Part shown: one piece after another, positions 54,601 to 64,000 of the stretch
Numbering within the stretch: position 1 is the first letter of the stretch
Layout: the number at the start of each line of letters is the position of its first letter
NCBI GenBank assembly: GCA_900239685.1
Contig: OENT01000398.1
Coordinates: forward strand, 1 to 64,000
Direction of reading: 5' to 3'
Source of the DNA: Rotaria macrura
Taxonomy: Eukaryota; Rotifera; Eurotatoria; Philodinida; Philodinidae
DNA: 64,000 nucleotides
The notes under the pieces: generated by a model
What the model saw: the letters and a program-made list of their open reading frames with translations, nothing else
The model's database searches: none
Told to the model about the DNA's origin: nothing
Position numbers and translations under genes: made by a program

Positions 54601-57600
54601 TTAGTCCCGAAGTGACCATTGATATCGTAAGTGCTTTCTCGATCTTAATCGAGTGAAACAACACAATGTTTCAACAATAGCTTGACGAAAATTTCGCGAA
54701 CTATATACATATAGAAATGGATTGAGTGAAGAATTAACGTAGCCAAACCAGAATATAATACTTTCGAGTTGCGAAGGAAATTGACTACGATAAAAAACCA
54801 TAGCCGGGTACGATATCGTGAATGGAAGCCAACAAATAAGAAAAACAGCCAGCAAAATACCTAGAATTAAATCGCATACATATATATATATATATATGTA
54901 TATATATATGTTATAGTATTAAACTAACAGATTATCCGTTTTTTATTCTACTTTTTATTGTTTCTCACTAAAGTTTTCACTTCAAGACATTAGTTTCATA
55001 TCCATGAAAATGATCAACACCGATTATGATGACTGATTCGCTATCAATATATCCTATACAATTAGATTATGTGGCATATTTCGGATGATTTCATGCTAGA
55101 TTTATTTTGAGATTTTCGTCTATTAGCATCGGTAAAAGATACCCATAAAAATATGGTACTCTAGAATTGTTTGCTTACCAAGCATTCGACTGGCTTTTTG
55201 ATTTCGTCTTAATCTTGCTTTATTTCTTTCATGCATAAATTTTGCAACAGCACGTTGACTATAACGACTTGAATTGTATGATGTCGAGATGTGCGATGGT
55301 TGGTTACGTCGATTTAAACGACGATGATCTTCATCAGCAACATTCTCAAATGATGAACTATGTTCCGATGCATCTGTTGTTACTAGAGCACCATTACCAT
55401 TACCTTGACTGGATGAATGCGATTGTGATCGACTTCGTTCATTTGTTAATGAATTCAATCGTGGATGATGTTGATCATCAATCATTTTTGGTTGTGGTGG
55501 TATTTGGTTTTGATAATAATAATACGATATACAACGAGCTGCTGGCAATGATGATGTTCGAGTACTGACACGAGCACGAAATAACTGTTCATCTTCTTGA
55601 TTGATTAATAAATCAGCTTTCGAACGATTTTCTTCAACAAGATCATTGGCACAACGTTTCTGTCCCGTAAATGTTGCTGTGGTTGTTTGTCGATTTGTAC
55701 GAGGGATTGGAATCGATGCTAATGTAGTAGATATTATTCCATTATTAACTAAGATTCCTCGTCTCACATGACAATTCGTTGAGACATTTTGTACGATACA
55801 AAGACCTTCATTTCTAGATGGCGATGGATTTGGCATCGCTCTTTTTGATGAATTTCGTTGAAAATATCTTAGAACAAGTGAAAACAACGTTGAATTCGAT
55901 TGTGATGATGATGATGCAGTTTTAGGATTAGTTTTATCATTAGATCCCATGCGACCATACTCATTATACGTTGTTGTTGTTGATTGATAATCAGGATCAA
56001 CAGAATCAAATTTAAATATTGTCCAAGTTTCTTTAATCTAATTGAGAGAAGAATGAAAACTTTCAAAATAATATCCAAGTTCATCTATCGTATAAGAAAG
56101 TTATCTATTTACTCAGATAGGTAGTTTTCGAAGTATCAATGTGATTGAACCCGCCTACGTTCACTCGTACGATTTCTGCGCACGTCGTTCAAAATACGTC
56201 GACTGGTGTGTGTCTTTTAATTATCGACGACTTCTTAAGTTTTTCTTTTGATTTCTTATTTGACAAACATACAATCAACAGTTACGTACCCAATAAGCTC
56301 GTATATGGATGTGTATGAGATGTTCTCTAGAATCAAGACCAACACATTTACATAAAGAATGTTGTCTTTCATCGTTGAGTGAAACTTCCATCAAACACTA
56401 TATTGCTACAGCTCGCAAGCTCTAAAATTTGATCCGAATACTATTGAATAATGGCTACTTCAATATTCACTTCTAAAATGTCGTTGGTGAAACATTGCAA
56501 TAGACAAAAGAAATATGGATCACAATACAAAATCTATATATTCTAGTTCATAAGACTCATGTGAGATTTCTCTATACGGATGCAAAAGTATGCTTTATTC
56601 TGGATAAGATTAAGATCACAAGTGATTAGTCTTATATATTACTGATGGTTCATCGTAGTCATTAGTAATTTTTTGAAGCACAATAGGGAACTTTTATGTT
56701 TTACTTTTATCAAAGACTTTTCAAGTATCCTGCGTGCAAGAGGTTTTTCTACATTCTAGAGAAATGTGTGCTGTAGAATTGAAGAATTGGGTTTATTATT
56801 GTTGACTTATATCCAAAAACAAAATTGCGATTCCTTCCATACTATCATGCTTGATCTCGGAAAAAAATCTTGAAGTCAATCTAAAAATGTGTGTTATTAG
56901 ATTACAAAAGAATTTTTTGTCACGCATAAAGATCTACTATTCAACCTTTGATGATGTTGTAACGCTTGAATATAGCTTCATATCTTCAGCATATATTTTT
57001 AATTTAAGCTATTAAGAACCGGACGCATATTTCCTGAAATGCTCAGTCTGATCGGTTGCTCTAAAAATGAGAATACGCTTCACACTAGCACGTAAGCTTT
57101 GAGAATAATATTCGAACTTACTGTCATAAACATGACTAACATTAACTCTGTGACTATTTTATCTGCAAAACTCATAGACTTATTTAATTAATATAAATAA
57201 TTTGATCACAACATCTGACAGTTGATATTAAATATCTACGATTCGTTTGTAGTATTCTATATATAAATTTTTCTCAAGACAAGCAATTAGACTTCATAAA
57301 AAATTCAAAAATAGAACAAAATTAGCTGAAGTTCTGCCAATGTTCTTTTGAGATCGTTCCAATTTAAAAATAGTAATCATTTGAAATAACGTAATACAAC
57401 GTACGTACGTAGTATTTATTGAATTTCTAAAATTCATACGTTTTTCTGGAACTTTATCGTCGAGGAATCTAATGCTAACATGTATTTGAAATAATCCTAT
57501 CAATGCCTCTGATATAGCGATGTCAGATTAGTCTAGGCATTAGTTAATACTAATCTTAACTTCAACATCATGTCTCTACTGTAACATATGCTTGAAATAT

Positions 57601-58690
57601 CACGCCCGAAAAACAATTTAAGGCACGATTAGCTTCAAACAAAGTAAAAGAAAAGATGAAGAAATTCTTTAAAATAATATTTTAGTGCAGCTACGAATAT
57701 AATTAGCATGAATAAAATCTTTATACTCGTGCTGCAATTTTAGAGTGAAAAAAATTTACTGGAGAATACATGAAGCTATTGAAGCTCATATAATTGCATA
57801 TTTTTATTATTCCTTTCATTTTTATCAATAGCATGATGTCATATTACTGTTATATAAATAAAAACGTTCTGCGTAATAGCAACTAATTACGTACCACAGT
57901 CTCAATATTTTTTATATTGACTATAATTCTTGAATAGCAAGCAAGCATAAATAAAAGAGGAATGTAATAAAAGCATGTGCATAATATGACAATAATAAAT
58001 GGATTCGCTGGATGAACACATTCGGGCTTCTTTGTGCTAAATCGATATGCAAGAAATATTGAACATGGCCATATGGCAAATGGTATAGCCCATGAACTTA
58101 TGATAAAGACTAGCACAGATGAATAAGATCGACTGCGTAAATGAAAATATGGTGCTAGATAAATAGAGAGCGATAGAGATAGAGAGACAAAAAAAATCAA
58201 ATAACGAATTTTTTAAAAGAAGATAACGATTCAATAGGTACATACTAGTGAGTGCATAGTATCTGTCCAATGCCATTGAAGCAAGTGTTAAAAAAGATGC
58301 TGTTGAACAAGTAAAATCAATTGACATCCATAGATAGCAAAGGTGATAATGAAATGGCCAACGTAAATATATTGAATGCATTGTCATAAACGGCATGACG
58401 AATAGGCCGACAAAGAAATCGGCTAAACATAAACTTACAATGAAATAATCCGAATAGGATCGAGCATGGAAACGAAGTTTAACCGATATTAATACAAGGC
58501 CGTTTCCTGGAAATACATGGAAGAAAGAAGCATGTTAGAAGAATATACACGTACACTTCAACTAACCTAATACAGTTAATATGGTAATTAGACCACAAAT
58601 TGTGAGTACAATAATGGATCTCAATGACCAAGTCAATTGATTAATTGATGAATCATCTGTTGAAATCGAAGTTATATTGGGTGAACTCAT
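54601..58690 (-). CDS. Class A (rhodopsin-like) GPCR, biogenic-amine-receptor type
   Basis: Seven-helix plasma-membrane receptor. Five exons, 58567-58690, 58246-58506, 57895-58154, 55179-56037 and 54601-54860, join to 587 residues. The short N-terminus has an N-glycosylation site (NIT, 5-7). Landmarks are GN in helix 1 (N43), LCLADFF in helix 2 (D71), C98 pairing with a cysteine in loop 2, D105 in helix 3 (the amine-binding aspartate position) followed by STAS, the DRY motif (122-124), the tryptophan of helix 4, the proline of helix 5, FLICWLPF in helix 6 and NPFLY in helix 7. A possible palmitoylation site (CC) lies in the tail. Loop 3 is nearly 290 residues, low-complexity and serine-rich. 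Helix 5 lacks the serines used by catecholamine receptors, so the ligand is unknown; helix 3 resembles histamine H1-type receptors. The intron before the loop-3 exon is 1857 bases. Confidence 0.92.
54879..54911. repeat. TA microsatellite in the last GPCR intron
   Basis: Run of TA units interrupted by TGTA in the 318-base intron between the loop-3 exon and the final exon, close to the acceptor used at 54860. Confidence 0.8.
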
Positions 58691-60786
58691 TTAAAACTTT
58701 TTTTTTCGTATTTAATCTCTTAAATAAATGAATCTATTTTTTATCAATGAAATTACGACGTTAAAATGTACATGACGTAGAATGCCAACTTAAGAACAGA
58801 TTCTCTATTGTGAGAAAAAAATTTATTTGATAGAAGTCAGTTATCATAAAAGCATGATAGATATCAACAGAATTCGGAATCTATACGAAGAATAATAGTC
58901 GATGTTATCATTTGCTTGAATTTCCAATATTTCAATTGGGTCATGTGCAACAGAAAATGTGTGTGTGTATATGTGAATGAGAGGAATCCTGTGCAGTAAT
59001 AAAAAGAAGAAAACATAAGAGGTAGAAACAGCTTTTTTCAATGGCATAAATAAGACTTGAGCTTTTCATCATGTCTCTTTTTTTTCCTTTGATCAAAATG
59101 AGAATCATATATATATATATATTTACGGTATTCTTTTATTGGTCGAAGAGTCAATGTCTTGATAAAAAGAAATAAATAGTAAATTTCAAACGTGTCTGCT
59201 TTCTTAAATCAACGAAGATGTGAAATATTTAAGAGAATCGCTAGACTGAAATCAAATTCTTTTTCTTTTCAAGTATTATTATTATATTCTCATAATTAAT
59301 GAAAATTTTTCTACGTTCTTCAATAATTTTCTAACTAAGAGTAAAAAAATACTTGTGTCAATATCGAAAGACTAATTAGCCTTTCTTTTCATCTTCAAAC
59401 GATTAATGCGCACGAGTCATCATCTGAAACTAGACGATTATTTATTCACTATCATAAATGACATTGTATATAATTATTCATTAGAGCAATAAGAGTGACA
59501 TTCCCATGCGATTCGAGAGAGAAAAACAAATCTATAATGAAAATAACGAGACATTCATTCATTCCGTTGACGTCTATTATTAAAATAGTAAACTACTTAC
59601 ATTCATACAAACAATGAACGTAGATTGAATATTCCTTCATGTTGCTATATCAGAATCATTTATTATTATTTCGTCTATTGTTTATGAATTCATGTTTATT
59701 ATTAATTTTTTTTCAATTAGAAATGTAGTTCAGTTCACTATAGTTTACATAATTAAAAGAAGAAGGAAATACGATGAATGATCTTTGATTAAAGAATGAA
59801 AAATATAAAGCCGTCTTCAATTGAAATCTTAATATCCGTAATAACTTATGCCTGGGGTATTATGAGACAAGTTTCACGACAATAATGAAAACTAAACTGA
59901 GTCAATAGCAATAAGATATAAAGCAATTCGAACCATAGATACAAAAGAAAAAAATACGTGAAAGAAAACGAATATTATTCCATTGAACAAAACAACTAAG
60001 AGTTACTTCATTGTTCATTTTTTGGAATGAATTACGATTGAAGAAAAAAAAAACTAACTAACTAATCGCTTTTCCTGATCGGAAAATAAGACCGGAAATG
60101 GACTTCGTTGTTTTAAAATAATAATATAAAATCTTCATTATCTATTCAACGGACTCTGCTGCATCTTGAATAATAATCATTGAAATTTTTACTGAATAAT
60201 AATGATAAAAAGGTCAATAGAATCAAGAACTAGTCTTCTCTTTCTAGATTTGAAAAGACGTAGAAAAACAAGTTGTAAACGATGCATTATTTAAAACAGA
60301 ACCAGAAAAGAGAAAAGACTTCCAATCAGTTCTTTCTTGTGCATACTTCGTGACATGCATTGCACGGCTGAATGCCGTTATTTCATCAAGCACGAAGACA
60401 TTAAAAGAGAAAAGAAGATGCGCACTAGTATGTAAAGATGAAGAAAATTGACAAGCAGAAGAGTGATGTATTGGGATCTTTTATGCTAATCAAAACAAGT
60501 GACGAAAATCGATGTTTCTTTGTTCACAAGAAAATTCTCGTAATGATCGTTTTCTTCATTACAGTATAGCTTTTATTTATAAATGCGAAACGCTTCGTTC
60601 CATGAACTGTATTCGATTTTATATTTTCAACTGTTTAACAAAGGAATTTAGTTTTAACAGAAATCATGACTAATGTATCAGTGCTTGTAACGTAGATAAT
60701 GCTTTTCCGGTAGTATAACTATTGGTAAAAGTTAGGATTTTCATATAGTAACTACAATGAACAAAGTTTTTTACAATTATGCTAAT
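58691..60786. other. Upstream region of the GPCR gene, no supported exon
   Basis: The promoter of the GPCR gene is expected near 58700-59200. Short TA runs occur near 59107-59122. Nothing coding or RNA-like was recognised in the rest. Confidence 0.5.
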
Positions 60787-61143
60787 CCCCCCTAGAATAA
60801 AAGGCCACCCCATCAAAAAGTTCACAAGACCTAATAGAAGGCCATGGGATCTCCTAACCCTTTTTTCAGAAATCCAGTGGATTTTCAGGTTTTAGTACTA
60901 AAAACCTGATTTTTCAGTAGAAAATCTATTTTTTTAGTAAAAAATGACTTTCTTCTCGGTAAAAAACTGGTTTCACAGTATTTGATTGCTGAAAGTGTCT
61001 GTTTTAGTGGGAAAAAATTTTTTTAAATCCTTAACTTTCTCTTTAAATCCTAGCAAAACCATAGCTCACAATAGTAGGCCACTATCGGAGAAGCGATGAG
61101 AATTTTCATAATAGAAGGCCATGGTCTCTTATTCTGGGGAGGG
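60787..61143. mobile_element. Possible nonautonomous repeat element with imperfect terminal inverted repeats
   Basis: The left end (CCCCCCTAGAATAA) and right end (TTATTCTGGGGAGGG) are imperfect inverted copies, with 9 of the innermost 10 positions pairing. Inside, a 16-base word TAATAGAAGGCCATGG occurs twice in direct orientation (60832-60847 and 61109-61124), and AGGCCA recurs two more times. The interior is T/A-rich with repeated GGTAAAAAA and AGTAAAAAA words and has no coding capacity. No target duplication is clear. It could be a MITE or another dispersed repeat. Confidence 0.4.
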
Positions 61144-63425
61144 TTTTATGAGCGTCGATAAAAAGTGATTACATTGGTGCTAATAGTGAACAATACTTGA
61201 AGCGTACTGGTTCAAACAAAATTCTGTTAATTCTTAAGCGTTGTTTCTTAAAGCAAAGTACAATATCACCACATAGAAATGATATCGATTAATAATTTTG
61301 CTCACTAAGTAACAATAGCTACTGGTATATCGACTTTTCTAAAACGAAACTTTCATAGTCATTGTTTTTCCCTCAAATATGATTTACTTCAGACTTAAAT
61401 TTACTATTTACTAGAGAATAACATCCTAAAGTAATGGAAAGAAAAACTCTAAATCAATGAACTTCAATGACACGTTTTTTCTTCGGTCATTAAACAGAAA
61501 AAAAAATATTAAAACAGCTTCAATAGTGTGGAGAAAGATTATAGCATTCCATTCTGATTTGGCATATTCCCTGACTTAGATGAGTTGCCAAAGTCGTCAA
61601 AGGATTGTTTTGCAAATATGCATCATATGTCAGTCAATGATAGACAATCGGAAGTTCATTTTTCCTTACTCTAATTAACTGTGTGCGATTTAATGAAATA
61701 TAATTGTAAAAACCATGTTCCCTAAGTTACGAAGAGACAAGCCTAAAAAACTCTGAATCGTAAGAGAAAACAAGGAGCGTTGAATGTTGTGGTTCAATTT
61801 AAACTTTAGAAAATAGTCACCAAGGAATAGTATTAGCAAGGAAAAAAACGCAATTCAGATTGAAAAATTATTTAGATTTTAAGTTTTTTTTCTCCATATA
61901 GAACGATAGGTTAAATGTCGTTCATCAAACAATATTTGTGTTTGAGGTCACTCCGTACTATTCTTTCGTTTCGTCATCGGCGAAAAATGCATTATCTTTA
62001 TTTAAAAGAATCTAATATTAAGAGATCTTTGACATCTTCGTCTCCTTCCAGAATATAATGAAGTCAGTAATGGATTATTTTTTAATTAAAGTCCTTAACA
62101 CGACGAAGAAAATTAGCTTACGTATAACAATCAACATCCAGGCTTATTTTCTTTGTAAGATCATAGATGAGCAGAAGCCAAGTGAAAGAAAAGGAAAAAA
62201 AGAAATGTTCAGTGTGTATTTCAACCCTACCTTGACAATTTTCTCGCTTTTTTCTAAAAATATTTTACTTTCATGTTTCTTACATGAAAAAGGTAAAAGC
62301 ACAGCTTACTTTTCACATGGATCTAATGTCCTTATCCGTCGAACATGTATGTCATAATCTTCGATGGTAACCGAAGTATCTTTGTTAGATCTTATCACAA
62401 AATGAAATATTAACTATTGTTTAAAAGGAAATGAATTTATTTGAATTGTTTATTCTCATAATCTTATATGTATATATAAATATGTAAATACGTATATCTC
62501 TGTGTGTGATTTATGAATAAATAGAGAGCTTGTTGTGTAGTTCTTTACTAAATATTAATGATGTGGAAAAACAAGCAGAAGAAACTAGCGAACATGATAA
62601 AAAGAGAAAAATAAAACGATGTATCACGATCGATCAATGTCAATAACGTCTAAAATCTTTCCAGTGTGTCTGCACTCAATAGTTATGGCATGATCTCATT
62701 CGTTTTATCTTCTGTTTGTTTTCAACACTACAAATAATGCATACATATGCTGCTTATGTGCACGGTGAATAAATATATCGTTCATGAATACATCAGTGGT
62801 TTTCTTTTTTTCTTAATTAGAGAATTTCATGTGAGATTCATAGAACAAAAGTCATCTTATATCCCGCAATACAATGGTATATAAATGATTAATCATGTGA
62901 TACTTTGTCGATCTATCATTTACAACAATCTTAGATACACTTGCGTAGTTCCTTTGTCTAGCATAAGTAAACCATCATAGGTCTAAGCTTGAACATTTGC
63001 TGAAACATCATCCGCAATACTATACAATACAATTGAGTTCGTAAAACACGTATTCGAGTTGGTTATTGTTTACATCGCTAGAACAAATCGAGTCTTTGAT
63101 TGGAAATGCACAGGAAAGTTTTGTCATATGTCATCTCAAATAATCTGATAAGTTACACTTGAGAAAACTTTTTCTTAAATCATCTTCAAATTATTTTCTC
63201 GTTAATCAGTCAAGAAAAAAAAAACAATAGATTGTATTCATGTATAGTAGAATAAAAACGTAATACAATTTTTCGTCGTCGATTGTTTTGTTGCACTGAA
63301 TGAAAGTAATGATTTGATTTATTTCTTTTTGTCTTGTGCAAATTTTTAGAATCTATTTGACAAGAAAATGTATTATAGAAAAAGAAAATATAATAATAAT
63401 AATAATAATAATATAATAATAACAA
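61144..63425. other. Gene-free region before CDC20
   Basis: No exon recognised. A plus-strand frame at 62058-62357 (99 residues) has no feature of a known protein. An AAT/ATA trinucleotide repeat at about 63390-63421 ends five bases from the CDC20 stop, so it lies in the 3' flank or untranslated region of that gene. Confidence 0.5.
63390..63421. repeat. AAT trinucleotide microsatellite
   Basis: Tandem AAT/ATA units, just beyond the CDC20 stop codon on the minus strand, probably in its 3' untranslated region. Confidence 0.8.
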
Positions 63426-63779
63426 TTATCGACAATTGAAATTAAGCTTCGTTGGATATGAATGTGTACGCGTCATTTCTAGTTTTTTCTTTCGTTGCAC
63501 ATCAACAGGAAAACAATTCCAAAATCTTATTGTCTCATCAGCTGATAGACTGACAATAGGATTGCCCTTTGGACCCATAATTAATGACAGAATACGTGAT
63601 GTATGACCTTAAGAGAAATAACATTAGAATTTCTTTTCTTTTGAAGTTAAAATTTAACTACCATGTAACGTATGACATTTGGACATCGATGGATAATGCC
63701 ATATATGTATAAAATTATTAGGATGACCTTGACCAGTTACAATTTGCTTATAATCCGTTGACCATAGTATAGATGATAT
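63426..63779 (-). CDS. CDC20: CDC20 (fizzy) C-terminal part, 5' exons beyond the window
   Basis: Activator and substrate adaptor of the anaphase-promoting complex, built on a seven-bladed WD40 propeller. Only the last two exons are here: 63662-63779 and 63426-63607, joined by a 54-base intron; about 100 residues. The first encodes SSILWSTDYKQIVTGQGHP and a blade ending in IWHYPSM. The second encodes GHTSRILSLIMGP, then LSADETIRFWNCF and a basic tail. GHTSR plus SILWS favours CDC20 over the related FZR1/CDH1, which has GHSYRVL and NLAWS. The usual C-terminal Ile-Arg tail reads Cys-Arg here. Bases 63780-64000 appear to be intron. The start of the penultimate exon rests on one TTTTAG acceptor and family alignment. 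Confidence 0.85.
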
Positions 63780-64000
63780 CTAAAACGAATATTTCATATG
63801 AATGAGTAATAACAATTCATTATTATTATGAATTCATAAAACTAGATAGGGTTGCGAGAAACCAACTTCATGTAATACTTTCAAAATGAAATCTACGATA
63901 TAGGAATGTTCGGTCAATTTTTTCGTTCTCGCAATCACTAGAAAGAATTCCAAAAAATTGATTGCAATAGAAAAAATGGTTTCCAAAAAGAATTCGACAC

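Noticed and set aside
55242-55568. 108-residue plus-strand frame
   Set aside because: Antisense shadow of the GPCR loop-3 exon.
62058-62357. 99-residue plus-strand frame
   Set aside because: No recognisable feature or neighbouring exon; consistent with chance.
63780-64000. A further CDC20 exon at the right edge
   Set aside because: No frame on the minus strand shows a WD40 blade before the TTTTAG acceptor; it reads as intron.

Overview
This is a eukaryotic nuclear window: genes are split by GT-AG introns, the DNA is AT-rich, and conserved animal proteins can be read only by splicing. Most introns are 47-120 bases, with some of 0.7-1.9 kb in the same genes. The protein set (ATP synthase alpha, CK1, MEIG1, PPIP5K, NDUFAF5, an amine-type GPCR, CDC20) is animal. 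AT-rich DNA, many ~60-base introns, very short 3' ends and splice-acceptor-like sequence just before several start codons would fit a bdelloid rotifer, but nothing here proves the taxon.

Layout: 1-126 may be the 3' end of an unidentified reading frame. 127-6041 holds no gene I can support. 6042-8292 (+) is ATP5F1A in nine exons. All other genes are on the minus strand: a CYP2-clan cytochrome P450 (8778-10391), a casein kinase 1 (12669-14749), an unrecognised 232-residue protein (15034-15792), MEIG1 (20502-20857), a 1435-residue protein with nine PDZ domains of NHERF/PDZK1 type (24311-32344), NDUFAF5 (35543-37401), the inositol pyrophosphate kinase/phosphatase PPIP5K in about 25 exons (38752-51422), an amine-type GPCR with a very long third intracellular loop (54601-58690), and the last two exons of CDC20 (63426-63779), which continues beyond the right edge.

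The exon models were built by hand from splice sites, reading-frame continuity and remembered family sequences. Every complete model closes in frame. The intergenic DNA is gene-poor and rich in microsatellites. It holds one clear foldback MITE-like element (52796-53130, flanked by TA) and a second, weaker repeat element (60787-61143).

Functionally this is ordinary chromosomal DNA rather than an operon or island. Two genes serve mitochondrial oxidative phosphorylation (ATP synthase alpha and a complex I assembly factor), several are signalling proteins (CK1, PPIP5K, GPCR, PDZ scaffold), and MEIG1 is linked to cilia and flagella. I found no rRNA, complete tRNA, CRISPR, viral or transposase gene. 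The most notable observations are the nine-PDZ scaffold, the foldback element, a candidate 6-base microexon in PPIP5K, AATAAA signals overlapping or almost touching the stop codons of five genes, acceptor-like sequence directly upstream of start codons, and an altered CDC20 C-terminus.
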